DNA of 64,000 bases, from NCBI GenBank assembly GCA_018402525.1, contig JAGYIR010000005.1, forward strand, positions 79,290 to 143,289. Reading direction: 5' to 3'. Below are positions 8,752 through 18,049 of the stretch, in pieces (position 1 is the stretch's first letter; each line of letters opens with the position of its first letter). The translations under genes were made by a program, and so were the position numbers. Source of the stretch: Crocinitomicaceae bacterium. GTDB lineage: Bacteria; Bacteroidota; Bacteroidia; Flavobacteriales_D; Crocinitomicaceae. The notes under the pieces are model-generated. The model was not told where the DNA came from. It made no database searches and saw only the letters and a list, made by a program, of their open reading frames with translations.

Positions 8752-9795
8752 ATGAAAAAAGTACTCATCGTGTTCACGGTTCTATGTGGTTCACATTTAT
8801 TATTTGCTCAAGACAACACACTCCCAGCAACAGGTAACGTAGGTGTGGGAACACTAAATCCCGATTCTAGGCTACAAGTCAAAGGAAACATGAAAGTTGA
8901 TTCATGTTTAATCGTGTTGGACTCGATGCGTATCGATAAAACATTCAGAGCCATGGACAACATCTTTGTTGAAGGAGATGCCACCATGGAAAAGGATGCT
9001 ATTGTCAAGGAAGATTTTAAGGTGTATGGAAATGTTACTATTGAAGGAGATACTGAAATGTTTGGTGATGCAAGCATCGATGGTACATTAAAACTTACTG
9101 GTACAGAAGAACTCCCGGATTCTATCTTGACCAACGGTAATTTTGATTTCCTGCTACTAAACACGAGTGGTGCAGCTAAAAAAGCAAGCTACGACACTTT
9201 GTTGTTTAACCTTAAAGATGGCATTTATGCACCCTACCCACCTAGTAAATGCGATGTCAATGGCATATTCCAAAACCCAACTTGGGCGAGTGGACCAAAT
9301 AAAATTTATAGTTTGTGCCCTCAAGTGGATGTTGGAATTGGAACCGATATGCCTCGCTCAACGTTAGATGTCCATGGCATCACATATACTTCAAGTCTAG
9401 CAGTTGGAGTTGATCCGGCCGATTTAGTGGGTAGATTCCACATTAAAACAATTAATCCAAACCCTTTGGCACGACTCATCACCGTGGAAAATGCCGATCG
9501 GAAAATTTTGACCTTAGATAACAATGGTTTACTCCATGCACGAGAAATAAAGATTGATGCAGATGTATGGCCAGATTATGTGTTTGAGAAAAACTACGAG
9601 TTAATGCCATTACGTGAAGTTCAAAACTACATTCAATTGAACGGACATCTCCCTAATATCCCATCTGCGCAAACAGTGCTTGAAGAAGGAATTAACCTTG
9701 CTGAAATGAACCGTTTGCTCTTGGAAAAAATTGAAGAATTAACGCTTCACTTAATAGAACAAGAAAGAAGAATTGAGGAACTTGAAAACAGATAA
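8752..9795 (+). CDS. Tail-fibre-like secreted protein with C-terminal coiled coil
   Basis: 347 residues. Signal peptide MKKVLIVFTVLCGSHLLFAQ. The GNVGVGTLNPDSRLQVKG block near residue 28 and the VGIGTDMPRSTLDVHG block near residue 197 are the phage-tail-fibre-like 'GIGT-P...LDV-G' units widespread in Bacteroidota surface proteins. Between them lie short, regular strands (VEGDATMEKDAIVKED, IEGDTEMFGDASIDG) suggesting a beta-helical stalk. The C-terminus (about 270-347) is a conserved module (DVWPDYVFEKNYELMPL, then NGHLPNIPSAQTV) ending in a coiled coil (LLEKIEELTLHLIEQERRI), likely a trimerisation or chaperone-like end. It is not evidence of a prophage. It precedes the large secreted protein by three bases and is probably the first gene of a three-gene unit. 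Confidence 0.8.
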   Translation: MKKVLIVFTVLCGSHLLFAQDNTLPATGNVGVGTLNPDSRLQVKGNMKVDSCLIVLDSMRIDKTFRAMDNIFVEGDATMEKDAIVKEDFKVYGNVTIEGDTEMFGDASIDGTLKLTGTEELPDSILTNGNFDFLLLNTSGAAKKASYDTLLFNLKDGIYAPYPPSKCDVNGIFQNPTWASGPNKIYSLCPQVDVGIGTDMPRSTLDVHGITYTSSLAVGVDPADLVGRFHIKTINPNPLARLITVENADRKILTLDNNGLLHAREIKIDADVWPDYVFEKNYELMPLREVQNYIQLNGHLPNIPSAQTVLEEGINLAEMNRLLLEKIEELTLHLIEQERRIEELENR

Positions 9796-9798
9796 GTC

Positions 9799-12633
9799 AT
9801 GCAAAAATTATTGTTAAGCATTGGTGTACTGTTTTCTGTATATGCACATGCACAAGTAAACGTTTACGAATGTGGTGTAGTAAATCCGTCAGTTACACCA
9901 AGTGAAGTGTTGAATGGCGCTTACGGTTTCTACCGACCGTGTATTGAGTTTGGTACAAACCATGATTTTCAGTTTTCAGGGGATGTTCACAAAGACATTA
10001 AAGCATCCGAATACATTCATATTCAAGAGGGGTTTCACGCAGGTTTTTTTAACGAAAATAAAGGCGTACATTTACGTATAGCAGAAAAATCACTGTTTGA
10101 TGTGGCCGTTCTCAACTACCCTGACCTCAACCACATTCAGAAATTTAAAAAAGTTGAATTTGGCGTGGATTTAGAAGGCGAAATAGAAGACAGGATAAAG
10201 GCATTTTTGGCTAATACTGCTACGCCAACCCTCTATCATTTAAATCCGTTTATTGAAGATGATATGAACCCCAACACCTCTGAAATTTCAATGCACGCAA
10301 CATTTATTCATCCATCTACATGGACGGTAAAAGAGCGTGATTTCTTTTACTACCACGAATACGAACAAGCGGGACCAGGGTATGGAGTTAATGTAACGAA
10401 CAATAATGGAGATGATGGTTGGAGTGATTCACTTAACGACAACAACGATTACCTCATGCGGGTGCGTTTTGCACCACCACAACTGGGTGAATGGGAAGCA
10501 CATTTTAGCATCACTTACGATGGAATGACTATCCAATTGCCTGTATTTACCTTTTTGGTAGAAGACAACAACCATCCCGGTTTTGTGAAAGTACACAACA
10601 ACAATCGAAATTTACAAAGAGGAACAAGCATAGTCTTTCCCTTAGGACATGTGTTGCCGGGACCCTACAATAGAGCCAATGGTGAGCAAGTCCCATGGGG
10701 AGATCCTGTTGAGAACAAATCAGAATACAACACCACTGTTGCCGACTGGAATCAATATTTGGGAGATGTTGAAAGTTACATCGCCCAAGGTGCAAAATCA
10801 TTCAAATTAGCACAAACCAGCTACGGCAACTTGATAGAATTTGAAGAGCTGGGCAATTACCGAAAACGCTTGCAGTATGCCTGGGAACAAGACAAAATTT
10901 TGGACATGTGCGAAGAAAATGACGTATTGGTTAATTTTAATCTGCTCTTTCAAGATGTTATTATGGGGTATGGTCAAAACGGTGGACCTAAACCAGGTGG
11001 TGGTTACTGGGGAGATCCATGGGATTATGGCAATTATGGACCAGATGGGCTTCAAAATCCAAACGACTATTATCCACCGTACTGCTATTTTGTACAAGAT
11101 AGTTTACCAAGCAATCAGTTTTTGGACCCCATTTTAATGAACTACCACAAACAACGCACACGTTATTACGTAGCGAGGTACGGATATTCTCCGCAAATCT
11201 ACACGTGGGAACTCATGAGCGAACCTTTTCATATGGATCAATTTGCGAATGGGACGTTTACGGCACCAAATGGGAATGAGTTGTCTGATGAACCAGCCAG
11301 TATATATTTTCATCCAGGACATCAAGTAGCCATTGAGGCAATAAACACATACCACAATGAGCTCAGCGATTACATTAAAAATGAACTGGAAGACACCGAC
11401 CATTTAATTACTTTACAACAAGCCAATGAGGAGAATAACCCGTATATATATCCCTATCAAAGTGCTTTTAGTCCATGGATAGATATTATTGGATACAACA
11501 TTTACGGAGATCGTCCTGATAAATTGGTAAGAAAAAAAGATGATAAAAATGGAAAAAATAATTTAGTCGTTGAATATTCAGACAATCCAAACAAAGATGA
11601 AATTTCCACCTATAAAACAATCATTGAGAAATTTTGGGAAATTGGAAAACCAATCATCTTATCAGAAGCAGGGCATGCAAACCCACCAGTACTAGATATT
11701 GAGTGCTACGGCACTACTGGAAACACTATTGATGCCATGACCTTAGGTTTTACAGGAGTTGCAGCAATGCATCCTTGGGAAGGGTATAGTTACGGTTACA
11801 CAAATGCCAGTGGCGACCTTCAATTTGATGGACGCTTCCTTTGGCCTGCAACCATTTCAGCTGAAAAACACATGAATTCTGAAAAGGTAATTCCTACCTT
11901 GGATCATTGGGACGGAAACTGGAAACAAGGACGGCAAATTGAAAAGGTTTACCCAGGTGATGATGCGCTTCCCAAAGAATTACAGTATTACTTAGCACAA
12001 AGCAATGAACTCGCAACAGGATATGTACGCAATCGTTCCTATAATGCCTATACCGAGCGCCTAGGTGATGATTGTCATCCTTTGATCTGGACGATACCCT
12101 ATTCAGATGGATTTGAAGCTCCTTTGGATGACTTTTTTTCATTTTATCATTACACTGGAAACAATAGTAATGGGAAAAACAATCACTTGTATGTAACAGG
12201 GCTTCAAAAAAAGAAATGGTATGAGATTAAATGGTATGATTTTATAACCGGAGATTTGATTTTGACGCAATGGCAACAAACGGACAATAAATTCCGCATG
12301 GAATTACACTACCCCTCAATGGCGAGTCCTATACTATGGTTTTCCATGGAAAGAGATTTCAGCAAATCAATCGATCTTGAATCAGATGAAGAGGAAATCG
12401 ACAGACCCCAAAATCAATCTTTTTCGATTTATCCAAACCCTTTTACTGGAAACATTACTATTTTTTCACCACAAGATGATACAATCGAAATTCGTTCAGT
12501 AATCGGCGCACTTGTTGGTAGTTACTCTATTACAGTAGGTAAAACAATAATTCGGTTAGATCAGTTAAGTAGTGGAGTTTATTTTGTAACTTCTAAACAT
12601 GCTAACATCACGTTAAAAATTGTAAAACAATGA
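9799..12633 (+). CDS. Large secreted glycoside-hydrolase-like protein, T9SS type A sorting domain
   Basis: 944 residues. Signal peptide about 1-18. Residues about 150-255 resemble the beta-sandwich domain (DUF5060 type) that precedes some clan-A glycosidases (FAPPQLGEWEAHFSITYDG). Residues about 260-700 look like a TIM barrel: the strand-4 acid/base position would be Glu475 in YTWELMSEPF and the strand-7 nucleophile Glu623 in IILSEAGHA. The usual Asn before the acid/base is Ser here. The C-terminus (about 875-944) is a T9SS type A sorting domain (IYPNPFTGNITIFS, then LSSGVYFVTS). Predicted secreted or surface-bound polysaccharide hydrolase; substrate unknown. ATGA overlap with the next gene indicates coupling. 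Confidence 0.75.
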   Translation: MQKLLLSIGVLFSVYAHAQVNVYECGVVNPSVTPSEVLNGAYGFYRPCIEFGTNHDFQFSGDVHKDIKASEYIHIQEGFHAGFFNENKGVHLRIAEKSLFDVAVLNYPDLNHIQKFKKVEFGVDLEGEIEDRIKAFLANTATPTLYHLNPFIEDDMNPNTSEISMHATFIHPSTWTVKERDFFYYHEYEQAGPGYGVNVTNNNGDDGWSDSLNDNNDYLMRVRFAPPQLGEWEAHFSITYDGMTIQLPVFTFLVEDNNHPGFVKVHNNNRNLQRGTSIVFPLGHVLPGPYNRANGEQVPWGDPVENKSEYNTTVADWNQYLGDVESYIAQGAKSFKLAQTSYGNLIEFEELGNYRKRLQYAWEQDKILDMCEENDVLVNFNLLFQDVIMGYGQNGGPKPGGGYWGDPWDYGNYGPDGLQNPNDYYPPYCYFVQDSLPSNQFLDPILMNYHKQRTRYYVARYGYSPQIYTWELMSEPFHMDQFANGTFTAPNGNELSDEPASIYFHPGHQVAIEAINTYHNELSDYIKNELEDTDHLITLQQANEENNPYIYPYQSAFSPWIDIIGYNIYGDRPDKLVRKKDDKNGKNNLVVEYSDNPNKDEISTYKTIIEKFWEIGKPIILSEAGHANPPVLDIECYGTTGNTIDAMTLGFTGVAAMHPWEGYSYGYTNASGDLQFDGRFLWPATISAEKHMNSEKVIPTLDHWDGNWKQGRQIEKVYPGDDALPKELQYYLAQSNELATGYVRNRSYNAYTERLGDDCHPLIWTIPYSDGFEAPLDDFFSFYHYTGNNSNGKNNHLYVTGLQKKKWYEIKWYDFITGDLILTQWQQTDNKFRMELHYPSMASPILWFSMERDFSKSIDLESDEEEIDRPQNQSFSIYPNPFTGNITIFSPQDDTIEIRSVIGALVGSYSITVGKTIIRLDQLSSGVYFVTSKHANITLKIVKQ

Positions 12634-13328
12634 GTAATTTAAAAAGAGGTGTTTTTTTGCTTATTTTATGTTGCTTTGTGCATTCGCCACAAGTAAATGC
12701 CCAAAATAAGATAAACCCATATATTAAAATTATGGGGGCAGTAGGTTTATATAACATTTATCAATCCTACGGTATTACTACAGCCGATGCAACAATTGCC
12801 GCAGGGTTGGATTTTAATGATTTTTTTTCGGTTCCTATAGGAGTTAATAACATTAAAGTCATAAATAGTCAATTAGATATTGTAACTCTTTCTATTTCTC
12901 CCACTTACCGAATTCTAAAATCCAAACACGCTGTTAGCCCTGTTCTTAGTCTAGATATAGGTACACAAATCTGGTCTAACGGAAATGGTAGATTTGTTAA
13001 ACCGGGTAATGATTACAGTTTTACATCATATAAGCCCGAATCAGTAGGTGCTTATGGTGTAGACCAAGTTCGTTACAAAAGAGGTTTACTTTTCTATAAA
13101 ACTAAACTTTTGGTAGATTTCAAAATTAATGAGTTCAATCTGATGTTTGGTCCAACGTTTAATTTAATGTACATTAAAAATGAAAACGCAAAAATAGATT
13201 GGTCGAATGGGGACATTTACTTTGATGAGTACATATCTGACCACCGTGGTTTTGGATTTGAATTATCCCTGATGTACACCTTCCCTATGAAAAAACAGTC
13301 TCTCGACGAGCTCGAGAACCGTGATTAA
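12630..13328 (+). CDS. Predicted outer-membrane beta-barrel protein
   Basis: 232 residues. Signal peptide ending near NAQNK, then alternating strands typical of small Bacteroidota porin-like proteins (GLLFYKTKLLVDFKINEF, FNLMFGPTFNLMYIK), and a C-terminal strand GFGFELSLMYTF. It overlaps the secreted glycosidase-like gene by four bases, so it is the third gene of the surface cassette. It may anchor or assist the secreted partner (inference). The exact family is not recognised. Confidence 0.6.
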   Translation: MSNLKRGVFLLILCCFVHSPQVNAQNKINPYIKIMGAVGLYNIYQSYGITTADATIAAGLDFNDFFSVPIGVNNIKVINSQLDIVTLSISPTYRILKSKHAVSPVLSLDIGTQIWSNGNGRFVKPGNDYSFTSYKPESVGAYGVDQVRYKRGLLFYKTKLLVDFKINEFNLMFGPTFNLMYIKNENAKIDWSNGDIYFDEYISDHRGFGFELSLMYTFPMKKQSLDELENRD

Positions 13329-13344
13329 AAATTAATGGAGTGAA

Positions 13345-13394
13345 AGTAGAATTTAGAGTTTATAATGTTTCAATTCTAAACTCTAAATTCTACT
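13345..13394. terminator. Perfect 17-bp inverted repeat, shared convergent terminator region
   Basis: The arm at 13345-13361 (AGTAGAATTTAGAGTTT) is perfectly complementary to 13378-13394, with a 16-base loop. It sits between two convergent genes and its right arm covers the last codons and stop of pdxJ. It is AT-rich and lacks a long T tail, so it may act as a bidirectional barrier or be a dispersed repeat; the same words recur near 8622-8663. Confidence 0.6.
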
Positions 13395-14103
13395 TCAACA
13401 ACCTTCTATACTGCTGAATCGTATTCTCCAATCCAAAATAGAGCGCATCTGAAATCAACGCATGTCCAATGGAGACTTCAAGCAATCCTGTAATATTTTC
13501 CTTGAAGAATTTTAGATTTTCTAGACTCAAATCGTGACCAGCATTGATTCCCAATCCCAGTTCACTGGCCAAATTTGCCGCAGCTACGTAGTCGCGAATC
13601 GCCTTTGCAGGGTTTTTGCTATAGTCTTCTGCATAAGGTCCAGTGTACAATTCAATTCGATCTACACCGCATTTTGCTGCGTATCGTATATTTTCCAAAT
13701 TCGTATCGACAAACACCGAAGATCGAACGCCTTTTATTCTCAATTCTTTTGCTAGTTCTGTCAGGAGTGATTCATTCGCTTTTGTATCCCAGCCCGCATT
13801 CGATGTCAACACACCCGGAGGATCAGGAACAAGCGTTGCTTGAGCTGGTAAAACGTCACTGATCAGATCCATGAATCGTGCATCTGGGTATCCTTCGATG
13901 TTGAATTCAGTCGTGAGTACCTTTGCTAAATCATAAACATCCTTTCGTGTGATATGACGTTCGTCTGGCCGTGGATGAACCGTAATACCATCTGCTCCGA
14001 ATCGCTCGCAGTCAAGTGCTACCTGAACAACATTGGGGACATCTCCCCCTCGCGCATTGCGGATCGTTGCAATCTTATTCACGTTCACACTTAATTTTGC
14101 CAT
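13390..14103 (-). CDS. pdxJ: Pyridoxine 5'-phosphate synthase PdxJ
   Basis: Condenses 3-amino-2-oxopropyl phosphate with deoxyxylulose 5-phosphate in de novo vitamin B6 synthesis. Family blocks run the length of the protein: [17 protein letters not shown] at the start, [26 protein letters not shown] and [13 protein letters not shown], then [12 protein letters not shown] at the end. The ATG at 14103 gives 237 residues and the standard MAKLSVN start; an upstream TTG at 14130 lies in the -7 box and is unlikely. A -7 match TACTTTTG (CAAAAGTA at 14128-14135 on the plus strand) places transcription start close to the ATG. Divergent from the CBS gene. Confidence 0.95.
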   Translation of the reverse strand: MAKLSVNVNKIATIRNARGGDVPNVVQVALDCERFGADGITVHPRPDERHITRKDVYDLAKVLTTEFNIEGYPDARFMDLISDVLPAQATLVPDPPGVLTSNAGWDTKANESLLTELAKELRIKGVRSSVFVDTNLENIRYAAKCGVDRIELYTGPYAEDYSKNPAKAIRDYVAAANLASELGLGINAGHDLSLENLKFFKENITGLLEVSIGHALISDALYFGLENTIQQYRRLLK

Positions 14104-14127
14104 TTGATTCCTATAAGTTTGTTCAGA

Positions 14128-14160
14128 CAAAAGTAAAAACTTAGTGAGGATTTATTCAAA
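14128..14160 (-). promoter_or_regulatory. pdxJ promoter, TTG-N22-TACTTTTG on the minus strand
   Basis: Read on the minus strand, TTG is at 14158-14160 and TACTTTTG at 14128-14135 with a 22-base spacer, about 25 bases before the pdxJ ATG. Confidence 0.45.
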
Positions 14161-14235
14161 ATCAGGCAATATTTAAAAAATATGAACGTATAAATATGAG
14201 CAAACTAAGGTTATTATGCTACATTCGTAAATACT

Positions 14236-14898
14236 ATGAGAGCAATTGATTTAATCACAGATGAGATTCCACCACTGACCCATGAGGACACTGGTGAAAG
14301 AGCCCTGAACTGGATGGAAGAGTTCAAGGTCTCTCATTTACCCGTGCTGAAAAATGGCATTTTTGTAGGCGTGGTATCTGAAACTGACATTCTGGACAAA
14401 ATGGATCTGGACAAAACCTTGCACGAATTGTTTCAGCATCTTCCAAGACCCTACGTGCTAGCAAACGATCATATTTATCAAGTTTTATCGCGTATCTCTG
14501 AATTTAAACTCAGCGTAATTCCGGTATTGGATGAAAATGAAAAGTACCTCGGATGTACGTCAACACAGCATTTAATGACGTTGATTGCAAATACTGGAAG
14601 CATCAAAGAACACGGCGGTATTATTGTTTTGGAAATGGCAATTGCTGATTATTCAATGGCACAAATCGCTCAAATTGTGGAAAGCAATGACGCTAAAATT
14701 CTTAGCTCATTTATCATGTCTTCGGCTGATTCTACAACGATTGAAGTGACGCTGAAAATCAACAAGATTGAACTCGATCGCATTCTTAGAACATTCGAGC
14801 GCTACGATTACATCATTAAAGCAACCTATCAAAAAGGAAATTACGAAACGGACTTACAATTCCGCTTTGACGCCTTAATGAATTACCTGAATTTGTAA
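14236..14898 (+). CDS. CBS domain protein
   Basis: 220 residues. Two CBS motifs: about 10-60 (VSHLPVLKNGIFVGVVSETDILD) and about 72-125 (SEFKLSVIPVLDENEKYLGC). The C-terminal part (about 130-200) has an ACT-like pattern (GGIIVLEMAIADYSMAQIAQIVES). CBS pairs usually bind adenine nucleotides and tune an attached or partner activity. It is translationally coupled to NAD kinase (TAATG at 14896), a pair I recall in other Bacteroidota, which suggests a link to NAD(P) or energy sensing (inference). A near-consensus -7 box TACATTCG is at 14220-14227. Confidence 0.8.
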   Translation: MRAIDLITDEIPPLTHEDTGERALNWMEEFKVSHLPVLKNGIFVGVVSETDILDKMDLDKTLHELFQHLPRPYVLANDHIYQVLSRISEFKLSVIPVLDENEKYLGCTSTQHLMTLIANTGSIKEHGGIIVLEMAIADYSMAQIAQIVESNDAKILSSFIMSSADSTTIEVTLKINKIELDRILRTFERYDYIIKATYQKGNYETDLQFRFDALMNYLNL

Positions 14899-15776
14899 TG
14901 AACATAGCACTATTTGGACGTAAAGTGACTAAGCAAAATGCTGCCTATTACAGTGAAATTCTTGGTATACTGAAAGATTTAGGTTGGAATCCAGTCATTC
15001 ATAAAGATCTGAAAGACTTACTTATTAAGAAAATAGGATTGGATAAAAATGTCGATCAATTTGAGTCGCACAAAGATTTTCTAACTGGGATAGATTTGAG
15101 TTTTAGCATTGGTGGTGATGGCACCTTTATTCAAAACGTAAAGTATGTCCGTGCATCTGGCGTTCCTGTCATGGGGATCAATACCGGTCGATTAGGGTTT
15201 TTGGCGAATATTTCTAAAGACGACATCCAAAATACGATGGATTTAATCCAGCGAAAAGAATTCGTACATCAAAAAAGATCGCTCATTCGCGTAGAAACAG
15301 AACGCAATATTTTTGGGGAAGACAACATCGCCTTGAATGAATTAACACTTCAGAAAAAGGATACCTCATCAATGATTACCGTTCACACTTCTTTGGAAGG
15401 GAAATACCTGAATTCTTATTGGGCAGATGGATTGATTGTTGCTACGCCTTCAGGTTCAACTGCTTATAGCTTGAGTTGCGGAGGTCCAATCGTAACTCCC
15501 GGTTGCCAAGTGCACATTTTAACTCCCATTGCTCCGCACAACTTAAATGTACGCCCGATGGTTGTCCCAGATCACATGCCTATAAAACTAAGCATTGAAG
15601 GTCGAAACAGAAACCACTTAATTACGATTGACGGAATTTCTAAGAACATTCGTCAAGAAGAAGAGGTAACTGTGCGTAAGGCTGAGTTTATGATCAATGT
15701 AATCAAGTTTGAAGAGAACAACTTCTTGGATACCATCCGTAATAAAATGCTCTGGGGAAGTGATCAACGCAATTAG
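14898..15776 (+). CDS. nadK: NAD kinase
   Basis: Phosphorylates NAD to NADP using ATP. 292 residues, normal length. Diagnostic motifs: SFSIGGDGTFIQ (GGDGT), INTGRLGFLANI, and the NAD-binding DGLIVATPSGSTAYSLSCGGPIV. The start ATG overlaps the CBS gene stop (TAATG). An intergenic stretch of about 85 bases with a promoter for the next gene follows. Confidence 0.95.
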   Translation: MNIALFGRKVTKQNAAYYSEILGILKDLGWNPVIHKDLKDLLIKKIGLDKNVDQFESHKDFLTGIDLSFSIGGDGTFIQNVKYVRASGVPVMGINTGRLGFLANISKDDIQNTMDLIQRKEFVHQKRSLIRVETERNIFGEDNIALNELTLQKKDTSSMITVHTSLEGKYLNSYWADGLIVATPSGSTAYSLSCGGPIVTPGCQVHILTPIAPHNLNVRPMVVPDHMPIKLSIEGRNRNHLITIDGISKNIRQEEEVTVRKAEFMINVIKFEENNFLDTIRNKMLWGSDQRN

Positions 15777-15834
15777 ATGTGCTGTTTTTAATCTATGGCA
15801 GGAGTTTTGCCCTAGCTATATTGGAATATTTCTC

Positions 15835-15842
15835 TATTTTTG
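15835..15842 (+). promoter_or_regulatory. -7 box TATTTTTG
   Basis: A full TAnnTTTG match 20 bases before the ATG at 15863. A -33 TTG at the standard distance is not evident. Confidence 0.4.
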
Positions 15843-15862
15843 AAACACTTAAATAAAAAATT

Positions 15863-17017
15863 ATGATTAGAATACTTTTCACACTATTAACGATAGCACT
15901 CGTAGGAACTTCATTTTCTCAAGACAAGGAGAAAACAAAAAAACCGAAAAAAGTAAAATTGGAACACGGAATGTATGCCGAGTTCACAACTACCAAGGGT
16001 GTTATCTTGATTCAACTTGAGTTTGAAAAAACGCCTATGACCGTAGCTAACTTTGTTGGTTTAGCTGAAGGGAAATTTACAGTTGAAGACAGTATCAACT
16101 ATACTACTCCTTTTTACAACGGTTTAAAGTTTCACCGTGTAATCAATGATTTTATGGTTCAAGGTGGTGATCCAGATGGAAATGGTTCTGGCGGACCAAA
16201 ACATCGTTTTTATGATGAAATTCACGCTAGTTTAAAACATTCTGGACCTGGAATTCTTTCCATGGCGAACTCAGGACCAAACACCAATGGAAGTCAATTT
16301 TTCATTACGCACAAAGAAACGCCTTGGTTGGATGGAAAGCATACGGTATTCGGTCACGTTATTAGCGGTCAAGATGTTGTAAATGCCATCGAACAAGGTG
16401 ATGAAATGACGGCAGTAAAGATTATCCGTCAAGGAAAAATAGCCAAAAAATGGAAAGCAACAGAGCAATTTGCGGCGGTGTATAATCACATCAAACAAGA
16501 AGAAGTTCTTAGAAAAGCGGAAATGGATAAAATAGCTGCTATGTCACAAGAGGAATACAGTGCTTATATGTTAGCTGAGATTCAAAAGGATTTCCCAGAG
16601 GCGAAGCAAACAGCTTCAGGGTTAGTTTACATCATTGAAAATGAAGGTGAAGGAGCAAAACCATCAAAAGGTGCTAAATGCTCTGTACATTACACCGGAA
16701 CGTTTAGAACATCAGGAGACAAGTTTGATTCCTCACGTGACCGAGGCGCCCCGATGGATTTTCAATATCAAGTTCAACGCATGGTGCCAGGATTTGAAGA
16801 AGGAATTGGAATGATTGGTAAAGGAGGAAAGGCTAAACTTATTATTCCTTACTATGGTGCATATGGTGCGCAAGGACGACCAGGTGCAATTCCGCCTTAC
16901 TCAGATTTGGTATTCGATATTGAAATGATGAACCTAGAAGCACCGAGTGAACACGATCATGACGGACACAACCACGACGGTCACGATCATCACGACCATG
17001 ACGGACACAAGCACTAA
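15863..17017 (+). CDS. Dual-family immunophilin: cyclophilin-FKBP fusion with His-rich tail
   Basis: 384 residues. Signal peptide (ends near TSFSQ), so periplasmic or surface. Cyclophilin domain at about 36-190: [38 protein letters not shown] and [11 protein letters not shown] carry the core catalytic positions. FKBP domain at about 265-360: [31 protein letters not shown] and [13 protein letters not shown]. The last 22 residues hold ten His separated by Asp/Gly, a likely metal-binding tail like that of SlyD. Cyclophilin-then-FKBP fusions (CFBP) are known from Flavobacterium; the His tail is an addition I have not seen described for them. Predicted role: folding of exported proteins, perhaps modulated by Ni/Zn/Cu. 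Confidence 0.9.
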   Translation: MIRILFTLLTIALVGTSFSQDKEKTKKPKKVKLEHGMYAEFTTTKGVILIQLEFEKTPMTVANFVGLAEGKFTVEDSINYTTPFYNGLKFHRVINDFMVQGGDPDGNGSGGPKHRFYDEIHASLKHSGPGILSMANSGPNTNGSQFFITHKETPWLDGKHTVFGHVISGQDVVNAIEQGDEMTAVKIIRQGKIAKKWKATEQFAAVYNHIKQEEVLRKAEMDKIAAMSQEEYSAYMLAEIQKDFPEAKQTASGLVYIIENEGEGAKPSKGAKCSVHYTGTFRTSGDKFDSSRDRGAPMDFQYQVQRMVPGFEEGIGMIGKGGKAKLIIPYYGAYGAQGRPGAIPPYSDLVFDIEMMNLEAPSEHDHDGHNHDGHDHHDHDGHKH

Positions 17018-17041
17018 AAGTCTTAAATGAAATTGACTTGA

Positions 17042-17074
17042 CCTCTATTTGCTAAATGCGAATAGAGGTTTTTT
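17042..17074 (+). terminator. Rho-independent terminator
   Basis: CCTCTATT (17042-17049) pairs with AATAGAGG (17061-17068), with a GC/GC inner pair, followed by six T. It ends at the stop of the convergent PorG-like gene. Confidence 0.85.
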
Positions 17075-17885
17075 ATTGGTGAAAACATTTTTCGGGCTTA
17101 CCAAGACGGAAAGTGATCATCACTCCAGAAAACACATACCAATCTTTGGTGGTGGAATTCCCTCTGTTGCCATAGGGACTACCAGATCTGTTCGATAAAG
17201 CCGCCGACAAAGGACCATTTTCAGCTGCTAGCACAAGTGGGTCGGCATAACTTTCTCCTCCAACATCGTCCAAATAATCGGTGAATGTTTTGCGAATTCC
17301 AAACTCGAAGTTAACACCAATCACATCTCCTAAGGACAGTTTAACGCCAACCCCTAATGGCAAACAAATCTGAGTCAAACTATAATACCCCTTGGAATTG
17401 ACTGATGTCCCTTGTCCTTCCGTACCAAGCGAGCGCAATTCAACTTCTCTATCACCAACGACCGTTGTAGGGTTCATTTGAAAAACTCCAATTTCAGCCA
17501 ACAAATAAGCAGTTCCCTTGTAACGATCATGTCCCAATTGAAATGGAAAGTAATTGAATTCAAACCCAGCTCCCAATTCGTAGATATTGGATGCAAAACT
17601 TAAATTTCGCTGTTTCAACACTTCCGATTTCGCCTGACTATCGTATCCGCTGACACGTGCGTACAAGAGGTTTGCTCTAAAACTTAGTCGTGGATTGATA
17701 TTGTATCGGTAAACGAGACCACCTGCTAAGTGCGTGTTCTTAAAATGTCCGTACTGATTTAAATCACCGATATAATAGGAACCACCAATCATCACACCCA
17801 ATTCAGAACGCGAACGACCTGTGTGGAATTGACTAATCGCAGTCGAAGTAACTGCAAAAATAATTATGGTGAAAAGATGCTTCAT
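17073..17885 (-). CDS. DUF6089-type outer-membrane barrel, PorG-like
   Basis: 270 residues. Signal peptide MKHLFTIIIFAVTSTAISQ, then an outer-membrane beta-barrel with the family landmarks SELGVMIGGSYYIGDLNQ, the strand FEFNYFPFQ, RKTFTDYLDDVGG and the C-terminal NSTTKDWYVFSGVMITF. The family includes PorG, an outer-membrane component of the T9SS, but also paralogues without known role, so the T9SS link is inference, supported by four T9SS substrates in this window. Convergent with the immunophilin gene and divergent from lysA. Confidence 0.65.
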   Translation of the reverse strand: MKHLFTIIIFAVTSTAISQFHTGRSRSELGVMIGGSYYIGDLNQYGHFKNTHLAGGLVYRYNINPRLSFRANLLYARVSGYDSQAKSEVLKQRNLSFASNIYELGAGFEFNYFPFQLGHDRYKGTAYLLAEIGVFQMNPTTVVGDREVELRSLGTEGQGTSVNSKGYYSLTQICLPLGVGVKLSLGDVIGVNFEFGIRKTFTDYLDDVGGESYADPLVLAAENGPLSAALSNRSGSPYGNRGNSTTKDWYVFSGVMITFRLGKPEKCFHQ

Positions 17886-17997
17886 TGTTTCAATCGGTTA
17901 AACGCAAAAATACCAAGAAAATTGTATAATAACGAAGTTACATTGTGAAGTAAAATTGATTTGTTTTATTTTTAACGTAATATTATATTATAAACTA

Positions 17998-18029
17998 TTT
18001 GTTATTTGAGGTGGATTTACTTAGCTTTG
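17998..18029 (+). promoter_or_regulatory. lysA promoter TTTG-N20-TAGCTTTG
   Basis: TTTG at 17998-18001 and TAGCTTTG at 18022-18029 with exactly 20 bases between, about 20 bases before the lysA ATG at 18050. Confidence 0.6.
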
Positions 18030-18049
18030 CACCCTTGAAAATTAAAAAC

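Noticed and set aside
8752..9795. Prophage, suggested by tail-fibre-like motifs
   Set aside because: The protein has a signal peptide, and no capsid, portal, terminase, integrase or lysis genes are nearby.
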